Shown here: positions 14,951-23,297 of the stretch, in pieces
How positions within the stretch are numbered: the stretch's first letter is position 1
How the letters are laid out: each line of letters starts with the position of its first letter
Assembly: GCA_027729805.1 (NCBI GenBank)
Contig: JAQCEO010000008.1
Span: forward strand, 1 to 48,151
Length of the DNA stretch: 48,151 nt
Source of the DNA: Actinomycetota bacterium
GTDB lineage: Bacteria; Actinomycetota; Actinomycetes; S36-B12
Reading direction: 5' to 3'
Notes under the pieces: generated by a model
What the model saw: the letters and a program-made list of their open reading frames with translations, nothing else
Database searches by the model: none
What the model was told of the DNA's origin: nothing
Made by a program: the position numbers and the translations under genes

Positions 14951-14963
14951 GTGCAATTGGCAC
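14951..14963. promoter_or_regulatory. Second palindrome close to the GS start
   Basis: GTGC-AATTG-GCAC (14951-14963) is a perfect 4-5-4 repeat lying just before the GGAGG ribosome site (14971-14975). It could be an operator or a small 5' hairpin. Confidence 0.3.
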
Positions 14964-14979
14964 CTGAGATGGAGGTTTG

Positions 14980-16329
14980 ATGTCCGGCTGGGATGCGTCT
15001 GAGCGCGACCGTATTACTGCGCTCTGCGAGGAGTATCAGATTCACACGGTGGAGTGCGTGATCGTTGATACCTGGGGCATCCCGCGCGGAAAGCGAATCC
15101 CGGTCCGTCAGTTCCTGCGGGGCTCGGGGTACGCGATCGCCAATGTCGTCTACAGCTGGGATCCAACTTGCTTCATCTTCGCCACCCCTTGGGTAGATGA
15201 GGAGGATGGCTTTCCCGATATGCATGCTGTGCCGGATCTGTCGAGTTTTCGGGTGGCCGGCTGGGCCGATGGCGTGGCCATCGTCATGTGCGACACCGTG
15301 CACCCGGGTACCAATACGCCAACCCAGATGGACGCTCGCAACATGCTCAAGAAGCAATTGGCGAAGTTTGCGGCGGTCGGATTTGCGGTGAATGGCGCTA
15401 CCGAACTTGAGTGCCATTTCTTCAATTGTGAGTGGGAGCCGTTGTATGACGACATAAACTGCTACTCGATCGCACGTGGTGCTGAGATGAATTACTTCAT
15501 GTTCGACATTTGCGAATCCCTGCGCAAGACCGGTATTGAAGTTGAGGCCTGGAACGTGGAATATGGTCCGGGCCAGACCGAGATTAATCTGCGGTACGGG
15601 CCACTTCTTGAAATGGCGGATGCGACTGTCTATTTCAAGTACATAGTGCGCACGGTTGCCAAGAGACATGGAATAAACACGACTTTTATGGCTAAACCCT
15701 TTCTCCAAGAAGCCGGTAACGGAATGCACATACATCAGTCACTTGAGCGTGATGGTGTCAATGCGTTTGCGCTAGCTGATGAGGATTCGATTGTTGGTAA
15801 CTCGTTGATGCGCAAGTACCTAACCGGGCTGTTGAAACACCATATGGAATTGCAGTTGGTGATGACCCCGACAGTCAGCGGTTACAAGCGCTTGCAGGAC
15901 TACTCCTTCTCGCCGACCCAGGTCACCTGGGGCCTTGATCACCGGTTGGTCGGTGTTCGGTCCATCACTGGAGCGGGCGCTGCCAACCGACTTGAGTCCC
16001 GCTGGGCGGCGGCTGACGCTAACCCGTACCTAGTGTTGGCCGGGTGTCTGGCGGCCGGCATGGACGGGCTGGAAAATGATTACGTCTTGATGGACCAAGT
16101 TACTGGCGACCCGCATGCAGATGAAAAATGGCAACGGCTGCCAACTGATCTTTATGGTGCGATAGACAATTTCGATAGTGACTTCACCCGCAGCACCTAT
16201 GGGGATGTGTTCGTCGATAACTTTGTCTTCATGCAGCGCCGGGAGGCTGCCGAGTTCGCGGAGCACGGGCAGGGACCGCAGGATCAGGTAAGTGAGTGGG
16301 AGATCAAACGCTATCGAGGGGTTATCTAG
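14980..16329 (+). CDS. Glutamine-synthetase-like gamma-glutamyl ligase (copy 2, AtdA1-like position)
   Basis: I choose ATG 14980 (GGAGG four bases before) over TTG 14977. The 449-residue protein has the GS core: GATELECHFF, NVEYGPGQTEINLRYG, GNGMHIHQSL, TPTVSGYKRL and RLESRWAAADANPYL. The gene directly behind it, with zero bases between, encodes a class-I amidotransferase-fold protein. The same pair, ligase then gamma-glutamyl hydrolase, occurs in aniline operons (AtdA1-AtdA2), where aniline is carried as gamma-glutamylanilide. The window has no Rieske aniline dioxygenase, so the oxygenase step would fall to the P450 or a flavoprotein. Substrate unknown. Confidence 0.88.
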   Translation: MSGWDASERDRITALCEEYQIHTVECVIVDTWGIPRGKRIPVRQFLRGSGYAIANVVYSWDPTCFIFATPWVDEEDGFPDMHAVPDLSSFRVAGWADGVAIVMCDTVHPGTNTPTQMDARNMLKKQLAKFAAVGFAVNGATELECHFFNCEWEPLYDDINCYSIARGAEMNYFMFDICESLRKTGIEVEAWNVEYGPGQTEINLRYGPLLEMADATVYFKYIVRTVAKRHGINTTFMAKPFLQEAGNGMHIHQSLERDGVNAFALADEDSIVGNSLMRKYLTGLLKHHMELQLVMTPTVSGYKRLQDYSFSPTQVTWGLDHRLVGVRSITGAGAANRLESRWAAADANPYLVLAGCLAAGMDGLENDYVLMDQVTGDPHADEKWQRLPTDLYGAIDNFDSDFTRSTYGDVFVDNFVFMQRREAAEFAEHGQGPQDQVSEWEIKRYRGVI

Positions 16330-17049
16330 ATGGCGCGAGTGCTCCTAATCAGCCATGAGCCCGAAGCTGCTCCAGGAATGATCGGCGAACTATTGACCCT
16401 ACGCGGCGTCGAGACACACCAACACATAGTGCTTGCTGATCCGGCGGAGCCCAATCTTGACTTCCCCGACCCAGGTGAGTACGACGCGGTGATCGCTTTC
16501 GGTTCCTTCGCTAATGCCTACGAGGCATCGGCCCGCGCGTGGGTGGGCCCGGAGATCGAGCACATTGCGAAACTTGTGGACCAGGACATTCCATATCTGG
16601 GTGTCTGCTTTGGTGGCCAACTCCTTGCCGAAGCCCTCGGCGGCCAGGTCGAGCCGGCGCCGGTGGGTGAGGCTGAGATTGGGCTTATTTACTTGGATTC
16701 AGGAGCCGAAGTTTTGCCTATTCCGGCCGGGCCTTGGTTCACTTGGCATGAGGATCGCATGATCATCCCCGATACCGCCCAGTTGTTGGCAAGCACGCCA
16801 AGTGCCGTTCAACTATTTCGATCCGGCCGGGCGGTGGGAACCCAATTCCATCCCGAGGCTGATCTTGGGCTGGTAAGTGGCTGGGCGGCTATCGGTCCGG
16901 ACCACATACCAAGTCATACGTCGGCGGCTGAAGTCCTCGGGGACATCGGCGAGGCGGGGGCGAAACTTCGAGGAAATTGCGATGCCTTGGTTGAGTGGTT
17001 CATGCAAGATATCGCTGGCATCCAATTACTGGAAGTGGCCCGTGACTGA
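16330..17049 (+). CDS. Class-I glutamine-amidotransferase-like hydrolase (AtdA2-like)
   Basis: The 239-residue protein has the triad of class-I amidotransferases: Cys93 in GVCFGGQ, His174 and Glu176 in QFHPEAD. There is no attached synthetase domain, so it probably acts alone as a hydrolase. ATG follows the ligase TAG directly (16327-16329), so the two are translated together. In analogy to AtdA2 it may remove glutamate from a gamma-glutamyl amide, or release it at the wrong stage. The CoA-transferase start overlaps its last codons. Confidence 0.85.
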   Translation: MARVLLISHEPEAAPGMIGELLTLRGVETHQHIVLADPAEPNLDFPDPGEYDAVIAFGSFANAYEASARAWVGPEIEHIAKLVDQDIPYLGVCFGGQLLAEALGGQVEPAPVGEAEIGLIYLDSGAEVLPIPAGPWFTWHEDRMIIPDTAQLLASTPSAVQLFRSGRAVGTQFHPEADLGLVSGWAAIGPDHIPSHTSAAEVLGDIGEAGAKLRGNCDALVEWFMQDIAGIQLLEVARD

Positions 17050-18202
17050 ATTCTCTGCGCCCCTTGCAGGCATCGTGGTCGTCTCGGTCGAACAGGCAAT
17101 TTCGGCGCCATTCGCTACTCGGCAACTGGCAGATCTGGGTGCCACCGTCATCAAGATTGAGCGCCCTGAGGGTGATTTCGCGCGGCACTACGACTCCTTA
17201 GTCAAAGGCAACTCAGCCTTCTTCGTCTGGGCGAATGTCGGCAAGCAGTCGGTGGCGATAGATCTGCGCAACCCAGATGACGAACGCCTCCTTAAGGCAT
17301 TGATAGCCGGCGCCGATGTGTTTATTCACAATATGTCGCCGGCAGCGGCTAGCGGCCGAGGGATTGATGCTGGCACCTTGCGAGCTGAGTATCCGAACCT
17401 GATTGTGTGTGTGATTTCCGGTTACGGCCCTGATGGACCACGAAGTAATGACAAGGCCTATGACCTAGGGATTCAAGCTGAGGCCGGTGCCTTCTCGGTG
17501 ACGGGCGACGAAGTAATGAGCAAGGTTGGTTTCTCAGTCGCTGATATCGCTGCCGGCATGTATGCGCTGACCAGCGTCCTAGCCGCGATCGTGCGCCGTG
17601 ATCGCACCGGCGAGGGTGCATTGATCCATGTTTCAATGCTTGAGGCGCTAACAGAGTGGCTCTCGGCACCGCTTTATGCGGCGACCTACGGCACCGGGCA
17701 AGTGCCGCGGACTGGCCGTCGACATCATGCGATTGCACCCTATGGAACTTTTGCCTTAAGTGATGGGCGCACGATTTTGATTGCGGTACAAAGTGATGGT
17801 GAGTGGCAGTCTCTGGCAACGCATCTAATGGACGACCCGGGCCTAGGCTTTGATCAGCGATTTGTGACCAACAGTGATCGCCTGGCTAATGTGGTCGAAC
17901 TGGAAGCCTTGATAAGCGCGCGGCTGGCATTGATCTCTGGCGACGAAGCGATGGCACATCTGGCGGCTGGCCGCATTGCGGTCGCCCGGGTCAATGAGCT
18001 ATCGGGGGTTTGGGCGCATGAGCAGTTGCGGGCGCGCGGCCACTTTCACGAGGTACAGACCGAGAATGGTCCGGTCGAACTCCTGGATCCACCATTTGGT
18101 ATCAGCGGGTGGGTGCGCCCACCAAGTTCGGTTCCCGGGCTTAATGAACATGATCCGGAGGTACTTGGAGCCATCATGAATCGCGGGCGGAAAAGGGATT
18201 GA
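17042..18202 (+). CDS. CaiB/BaiF family (class III) CoA-transferase
   Basis: I place the start at GTG 17042, eight bases inside the preceding gene and seven after GGAAG, giving 386 residues, close to the family norm of about 400. The N-terminus (APLAGIVVVSVEQAISAPF, then RQLADLGATVIKIERPEGD) and the catalytic Asp141 in KAYDLGIQAEAG are typical. It would move CoA from an acyl donor to the pathway acid without ATP, complementing the CoA ligase. Same operon as the AtdA1/AtdA2-like pair. Confidence 0.9.
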   Translation: MTEFSAPLAGIVVVSVEQAISAPFATRQLADLGATVIKIERPEGDFARHYDSLVKGNSAFFVWANVGKQSVAIDLRNPDDERLLKALIAGADVFIHNMSPAAASGRGIDAGTLRAEYPNLIVCVISGYGPDGPRSNDKAYDLGIQAEAGAFSVTGDEVMSKVGFSVADIAAGMYALTSVLAAIVRRDRTGEGALIHVSMLEALTEWLSAPLYAATYGTGQVPRTGRRHHAIAPYGTFALSDGRTILIAVQSDGEWQSLATHLMDDPGLGFDQRFVTNSDRLANVVELEALISARLALISGDEAMAHLAAGRIAVARVNELSGVWAHEQLRARGHFHEVQTENGPVELLDPPFGISGWVRPPSSVPGLNEHDPEVLGAIMNRGRKRD

Positions 18203-18235
18203 CACCAGGAATTCAATGGTTCATAGTGCGTACCA

Positions 18236-18958
18236 ATGGACATGAGGCAGTTACAGTCGGTGCGGACGGGTCAAGAGGTGGCGGTCTATCTGCGGGAGCG
18301 CATTGCCTGCGGCGAATGGGGTGTTGGCCACCGGTTACCGGCCCAACGCCAGCTGGCAATTGAGTTGGGGGTTGGCCGGCAGGCCGTGCGCGAGGGGATT
18401 GCTCATCTGGAAGCCGAGGGCTACTTACTAACTCGTCGGGGCGCTCACGGCGGCAGCTTTGTAGCCGAGCCGAGTACCCCAGCTTCAGTTTGGCGGGAAC
18501 TTCTTCGAGAAAACCTGCCGGATATGGAGGAGTTAATCGACTTTCGATCGGCCATCGAGCAGCACATCTGCTCGTTGGCGGCACTGCGGCGCTCGGACTC
18601 GGATTTGCAGGCGATGCGAGATGCGATCGCAGCACTGCCAGATGCCGCGCTAATCAGTGGCGGGTTTTCATACAGTGCCTTTCGTGAAGCCGATGGGGAA
18701 TTCCATGCCGCGGTGTCAGCAGCGGCTCGCAATGAGCGGTTGACCGAATCCTCACGGCGGGCCCGCGCTGAATTGTTCCTGCCGACCGACAATTTGCCCT
18801 ATGAGCAGCGAGTTGAAGTAACCAGGCAGCAACATCACGCCATCTATAAAGCGATTGCTGATGGTGACGCGGTGGCTGCTGCCTTGGCGGCTCGGGCGCA
18901 CATAAACGAAACCCTGCGGAACCTACACGCAATAATTCGAGAGACGGGTGCCTCATGA
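18236..18958 (+). CDS. GntR-family regulator, FadR subfamily
   Basis: The 240-residue protein has an N-terminal winged HTH (about 10-75: YLRERIACGEWGVGHRLPAQ, then LGVGRQAVREGIAHLEAEGYL) and a helical FCD ligand domain with acidic and His residues (ADGEFHAAVS, QQHHAIYKAI, AARAHINETL) that could bind a metal and an organic acid. FadR-type regulators usually repress catabolic genes until a carboxylate inducer binds. It sits mid-operon, its stop overlapping the next start (ATGA). The 17-bp palindrome at 7680 is a candidate target. Confidence 0.88.
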   Translation: MDMRQLQSVRTGQEVAVYLRERIACGEWGVGHRLPAQRQLAIELGVGRQAVREGIAHLEAEGYLLTRRGAHGGSFVAEPSTPASVWRELLRENLPDMEELIDFRSAIEQHICSLAALRRSDSDLQAMRDAIAALPDAALISGGFSYSAFREADGEFHAAVSAAARNERLTESSRRARAELFLPTDNLPYEQRVEVTRQQHHAIYKAIADGDAVAAALAARAHINETLRNLHAIIRETGAS

Positions 18959-19698
18959 CGGCTCCTCTCATCGGGATCACCACGCGGGTAATTGAGGCCA
19001 GTAGTTTGGGGGCTATCCCAAAAGGTATTTATGGTGCGCACCTGTGGGGGGTGTTCGCTGACTATTGCGAGGCGGTGAGTAGCTCAGGCGGCATCCCGGT
19101 AATGATTCCGCGATCAGTGAACCCTGGCGACATCGTTGCGCACCTTGACGGATTACTACTCAGTGGCGGTGAGGATGTTGATCCAAACCGGTACAACATG
19201 GAGCCGGTACCTGAATCCACGCAGCATGACCCGGAGCGCGATGAATTTGAATTTGGATTGGTCTCAGCTGCGATTGAAAGCAGAATCCCGATTCTCGCCA
19301 TCTGTCGCGGCTGCCAGGTGGTAAACGTGGCGCGGGGCGGTACCTTGATCCAGCATCTGCCCGAGGTAGATGGTTTCTCACATGCTGAAACGCAGGAGCA
19401 TCGTTCGGCTCGAAGACACAGCGTCGCGGTTGCTGCGGAGTCGATGCTGAGGGCGGCCCTTGGCGCCGATGTTGATAACGAGGGCAATGCGGCGGTCAAC
19501 AGTTACCACCATCAAGCCATTGATGAACCGGGAAACGGGCTGCGAATTGTGGCCTGGGCGCCAGATGGCACGATCGAGGCCGTTGAATCCGCGCAGGACC
19601 GAGTGCTCGCCGTTCAGTGGCACCCGGAAATGCACTCAGGCGTCGATCCGATTTTCAACTGGCTTATTTCAGAATCGACAAATGGGAGCAGTTCATGA
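18955..19698 (+). CDS. Peptidase C26 gamma-glutamyl hydrolase (PuuD-like)
   Basis: The 247-residue amidotransferase-fold hydrolase has catalytic Cys117 (AICRGCQ), His223 and Glu225 (QWHPEMH), plus the family marks LLSGGEDVDP and HDPERDEFE. PuuD removes glutamate from gamma-glutamyl-GABA at the end of the Puu putrescine route. Start ATG overlaps the regulator stop, and its own stop overlaps the SDR start (ATGA), so regulator, hydrolase, SDR and GS are tightly coupled. The true amide is unknown. Confidence 0.9.
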   Translation: MTAPLIGITTRVIEASSLGAIPKGIYGAHLWGVFADYCEAVSSSGGIPVMIPRSVNPGDIVAHLDGLLLSGGEDVDPNRYNMEPVPESTQHDPERDEFEFGLVSAAIESRIPILAICRGCQVVNVARGGTLIQHLPEVDGFSHAETQEHRSARRHSVAVAAESMLRAALGADVDNEGNAAVNSYHHQAIDEPGNGLRIVAWAPDGTIEAVESAQDRVLAVQWHPEMHSGVDPIFNWLISESTNGSSS

Positions 19699-20456
19699 TC
19701 ATTGACCATCACGGCAAAGTTGCGTTCGTCACCGGTGCTGGCTCAGGTATCGGGCGGGCAATCGCAAGACAACTGGCTGACGATGGAGCATCCGTCGCCT
19801 GCGTCGATATCAAAATGGAACTTGCCGACGCGACAGCGAAGATCATCACTGATGCAGGCGGTTCCGCAGCCGCCTTAGTCGCGGATGTGCGTGATCGAGG
19901 TGCGGTTGAAAAGGCAGTAGCCGACGTCATTGACACCTTTGGGCGACTCGACCTGATCGTCAACAACGCTGGAGTTGTAACGATGTCCGGTCTTGACACC
20001 GTCACCGATGAGGAATGGGATTTTGTTGTCGACATCAACATGAAAGGCCCATTCATCGTGGCTCAGGCTGCGTCTCGGGTCATGCAAAATGGTGGCGCGA
20101 TGGTCAATATGACAACCGTTGAGGCCGAAGTGGTGGTCTCCTCAAGTGGTAATTGTCAGGTGCACTACAACGCGTCCAAGGGTGGCGTAAAGATGCTCAC
20201 CAAAGCTTTGGCCGTTGAGTTGGCAGCCAAGGGCATTCGGGTTAATGCCATTGCACCGGGACCGATCAACACACGCTTTACCGGAGGCGACATCACCGGA
20301 CCGGAGGCCATGGCCTTTATGAGTCAGCGACTATTAGTGCCACGCGTCGGCGAACCTGAAGATATAGCGCGAGCCGCCTCATTCCTGCTTTCGGATGCCG
20401 CATCGTATATAACGGGCACACAACTTGCGGTAGACGGCGGCTGGTTGACCCGATGA
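19695..20456 (+). CDS. Short-chain dehydrogenase/reductase (SDR)
   Basis: I start it at ATG 19695 (GGGAG at 19684-19688, ATGA overlap), giving 253 residues. The classical SDR marks are TGAGSGIG (13-20), NNAG (90-93) and YNASK (Tyr158, Lys162). The catalytic Ser is normally in an N-I-S-S stretch; here it reads NMTT, so Thr may replace it. Likely an NAD(P)-dependent oxidation of a hydroxyl in the gamma-glutamylated intermediate, the step PuuB does in the Puu pathway. Confidence 0.9.
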   Translation: MIIDHHGKVAFVTGAGSGIGRAIARQLADDGASVACVDIKMELADATAKIITDAGGSAAALVADVRDRGAVEKAVADVIDTFGRLDLIVNNAGVVTMSGLDTVTDEEWDFVVDINMKGPFIVAQAASRVMQNGGAMVNMTTVEAEVVVSSSGNCQVHYNASKGGVKMLTKALAVELAAKGIRVNAIAPGPINTRFTGGDITGPEAMAFMSQRLLVPRVGEPEDIARAASFLLSDAASYITGTQLAVDGGWLTR

Positions 20457-21823
20457 AGAATGTGTTGACGATGCAGGATCTGCAAACCGGAGATTTCGAC
20501 ACCGTAATTGTTGCCGCACCTGATATGCATGGACGTCTTATAGGCAAGCGACTGGCGCCGAAGCGGCTGGCCGAGTTCGCGGAGCGTGGTGTCGCGGTGT
20601 CTGCTTGCACATTTGGCTGGGATCTCCCACAAGACATTGGATACCAATCAGCGTATGCAGGTTGGCACACGGGTTGGCGGGATTTTCTGCTGATCCCGGA
20701 TATGGCGACTCTCATCAAGGCGGCGTGGCTCGACGGCACGGCGATCGTGCTAGCCGACATCGTCGAGGAGCACGATCGTTCCCCCGTGGAGATCACCCCT
20801 CGAAGGATCCTCCAACGGCAGGTCGCAGCCCTGGCTGAGCGTGGGTTAGCAGCAGGCGTTGGCACCGAATTAGAGTTTTATCTTTACCGGGAAAGCTACG
20901 ATCAATTAAGGCAAGCGGGGTATCACACACGAACCCCGAGCACCTTGATTCACTCCGACTACACCGTGCAGCAGGTCAACGCTTGGGAGCCATTCTTCCG
21001 GCGCCTGCGCAATGTTTTAGACGACTCCGGGATGAACGTCGAGATGAGCCAAGGTGAGTGGGGCTTGGGCCAATGGGAGATCAACCTCACCTACGGGGAT
21101 GCCTTGGATATGGCGGACCGCCACGTGTTGTTCAAGTTGGCCGTTAAGGATGTTGCAGCGCAGGCCGGCCTGTCGGCTACCTTCCTGCCGAAACCGCAGG
21201 CCGACGGCGTTGGGTCGTCCGGGCATATCCATTTGTCACTTCGCGATCTCGCGGCATCCGGGCCCGCAGCACAAGTAATGTGGTCCCATACGCAGCCCGC
21301 TCACATCAGCAACACGATGCGTCAGGTAATGGGTGGCATCCTCGAAACCGCACCGGATTTGATGGCCTGGTACGCGCCAACCGTTAATTCCTACCGGCGC
21401 ACTAACTCAGGTGATTTCGCCGGCCACGGAGCCACTTGGGCGGTGGATAACCGCACGGTCTCCTGTCGGGTGCTCGGCACCGACCCGGATTCAATGCGAG
21501 TTGAATGGCGGGTTCCAGGCGCCGACATCAACCCTTACCTCGCGATCGCCGGGCTCCTTGCCGCGGTTAGTGATGGCATCGAGCGCGATATTGATCCGGG
21601 CCCGGAGCGCACCGGTGACGCCTATCAGGTGAAGTCGGCCACCGAGCAGTTCCCTAAACATCTGGGCGCCGCTGCGGAGCGCTTTACCGCAAGTGATTTC
21701 ATTATGCGCCACTTTGGGCCTGCGGTTGTCGAGCAGTATGGGTCGGCGGCGGCGTGGGAGTGGGAGTGCTTTCAGCACGCGGTGACGGACTGGGAACTCG
21801 AGCGCTACTTTGAAAATATCTGA
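20453..21823 (+). CDS. Glutamine-synthetase-like gamma-glutamyl ligase (copy 3, PuuA-like)
   Basis: This 456-residue GS-family protein has GTELEFYLYRE, EMSQGEWGLGQWEINLTYG, SSGHIHLSL, APTVNSYRR and RVEWRVPGADINPYL. It is the most PuuA-like of the three ligases in both length and neighbourhood: hydrolase, SDR and aldehyde dehydrogenase flank it. PuuA gamma-glutamylates putrescine, which protects the amine while the other end is oxidised. ATG overlaps the SDR stop. The three GS proteins differ clearly from one another, so they probably serve different amines or steps. Confidence 0.9.
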   Translation: MKNVLTMQDLQTGDFDTVIVAAPDMHGRLIGKRLAPKRLAEFAERGVAVSACTFGWDLPQDIGYQSAYAGWHTGWRDFLLIPDMATLIKAAWLDGTAIVLADIVEEHDRSPVEITPRRILQRQVAALAERGLAAGVGTELEFYLYRESYDQLRQAGYHTRTPSTLIHSDYTVQQVNAWEPFFRRLRNVLDDSGMNVEMSQGEWGLGQWEINLTYGDALDMADRHVLFKLAVKDVAAQAGLSATFLPKPQADGVGSSGHIHLSLRDLAASGPAAQVMWSHTQPAHISNTMRQVMGGILETAPDLMAWYAPTVNSYRRTNSGDFAGHGATWAVDNRTVSCRVLGTDPDSMRVEWRVPGADINPYLAIAGLLAAVSDGIERDIDPGPERTGDAYQVKSATEQFPKHLGAAAERFTASDFIMRHFGPAVVEQYGSAAAWEWECFQHAVTDWELERYFENI

Positions 21824-21824
21824 G

Positions 21825-23267
21825 ATGGAACCCCAACTCGATCTAATCGATGGCGTGCGGTGTCCGCCTAGCCAGACACTGAATATCGAGTTGACCAACC
21901 CGTCCACCGGCGAATTCACCGTGAAAGCGGCGCAAACTGATCCGGCTGAGGTAGATCGTGCCATCGCGGCTGCGGATCAAATCGATAAATTCGGGTCATG
22001 GCGCCTGCTCAGCACTGTCGACCGCGCAACTGCTTTGCTGCGCGTGGCCGATGAGTTAGATCAACGCGGTGATCGCATCGGTGCAGCTGAGTCACTGGGG
22101 TCAGGTGTTGTCATTTCCATCGCACGACTTTTTGGCGGCTCGCTGGCTGGATCCTTCCGAGACGCGGTTGAACAGATGCAAAACGGTGCCTTGGTCGAGG
22201 AGGTCGGCGAAAGCGGACGGCCGGTTGAGATCCTGCGCATACCTTGGGGTCCGACCGCCGTATTGGTGCCGTGGAATGCGCCGGCCGCGATGGCTGCCAA
22301 AAAGTGCGCGTACGCTCTTGCCGCAGGGGCGCCAGTAATTCTCAAGCCCCCGGAGCGGGCACCATTTGGTTGTAATGTCCTCGCCGAAGCCATCGCGGCA
22401 GCTGGCCTGCCCAATGGTGTTTTCCAGATGGTGCATGGTGGTGCTGATGTCGGCGTCCAATTGACGACCGATCCGCGCATTAGGTGTATCTCGTTCACGG
22501 GTTCGGTTACTACGGGTCGGGCGATCGCTATTGCCGCGGCAGCGGATTTCAAGGCAGTCCAACTCGAACTCGGCGGAAACAATCCGGTGATCATTATGCC
22601 CGATGCGGATATCAGCCAAGCAGCAAAAAGTATTGCGACCGGCATGACGAAACTCAATGGGCAGTGGTGTGAAGGGCCGGGCAAAATCTTCGTGCCGCCA
22701 GCCCTTGAGCGCCAACTGGTAAGTGCCCTGCTGGCGGAACTCGAGGGCGTAGTGATCGGGGCCCACGATGATGCGGATGCGGTGATGGGGCCACTTGCAT
22801 ATCAAGAACACCGAGATCAGTTACAGGTGCGGGTAAATGATCTCGTGCACAGCGGCGCGACCGCACAGCAAGTACCGACCGCCCCGGATTTACCCGGGTG
22901 GTTCTGGCCGCCAGTGGTAGTAACCGACGCGCCTGAAGGACTCTGCGTTGATGAGCTATTCGGCCCGGTGGTCACCGTCCACGCCGTCACTTCCATCGAC
23001 GTGGCTATTGACCTCGCCAATGCCTCGCCTTATGGACTAGCCGGGTATGTCTTCGGCACTGATATCGACGCGGCTATGGCGGTGGCCCGCCGTATTAGAT
23101 TCGGTGAGGTGAAAGTCAATGGCACCAGTTTGTTAGACCTTTGCCCACAGTCAGTACAAAGTTTCTGGCGTGGCAGCGGGGTTGGTGGTCATGGTGATAG
23201 GGATGTGTTTCGGTTCTTTTGTGGAGCCCAAATAGTCGGAGTCGACCGGCCGGGTCTGCCGATCTGA
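21825..23267 (+). CDS. NAD(P)-dependent aldehyde dehydrogenase (PuuC-like role)
   Basis: About 480 residues from ATG 21825, one base after the GS stop; TTG 21810 is an alternative overlapping start. The ALDH catalytic set is present: Asn151 (VPWNAP), Lys174 (ILKPPE), the cofactor loop FTGSVTTG, Glu248 (LELGGNNP) and Cys282 (NGQWCEGPGK), followed by DELFGPVV. It should oxidise an aldehyde from the amine route to the acid, as PuuC does for gamma-glutamyl-aminobutyraldehyde. Last plus-strand gene of the operon; it converges on the acyl-CoA dehydrogenase. Confidence 0.92.
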   Translation: MEPQLDLIDGVRCPPSQTLNIELTNPSTGEFTVKAAQTDPAEVDRAIAAADQIDKFGSWRLLSTVDRATALLRVADELDQRGDRIGAAESLGSGVVISIARLFGGSLAGSFRDAVEQMQNGALVEEVGESGRPVEILRIPWGPTAVLVPWNAPAAMAAKKCAYALAAGAPVILKPPERAPFGCNVLAEAIAAAGLPNGVFQMVHGGADVGVQLTTDPRIRCISFTGSVTTGRAIAIAAAADFKAVQLELGGNNPVIIMPDADISQAAKSIATGMTKLNGQWCEGPGKIFVPPALERQLVSALLAELEGVVIGAHDDADAVMGPLAYQEHRDQLQVRVNDLVHSGATAQQVPTAPDLPGWFWPPVVVTDAPEGLCVDELFGPVVTVHAVTSIDVAIDLANASPYGLAGYVFGTDIDAAMAVARRIRFGEVKVNGTSLLDLCPQSVQSFWRGSGVGGHGDRDVFRFFCGAQIVGVDRPGLPI

Positions 23268-23297
23268 CTCTCACCACTGCACAAAAAGAGGGGTGGG

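Noticed and set aside
18203-18235. GntR operator just before the regulator gene (TGGT...ACCA arms)
   Set aside because: The arms are only four bases with an 11-base spacer, too weak to claim.
23268-23297. Terminator between the converging ALDH and acyl-CoA dehydrogenase genes
   Set aside because: Only about 30 bases with no stable inverted repeat.
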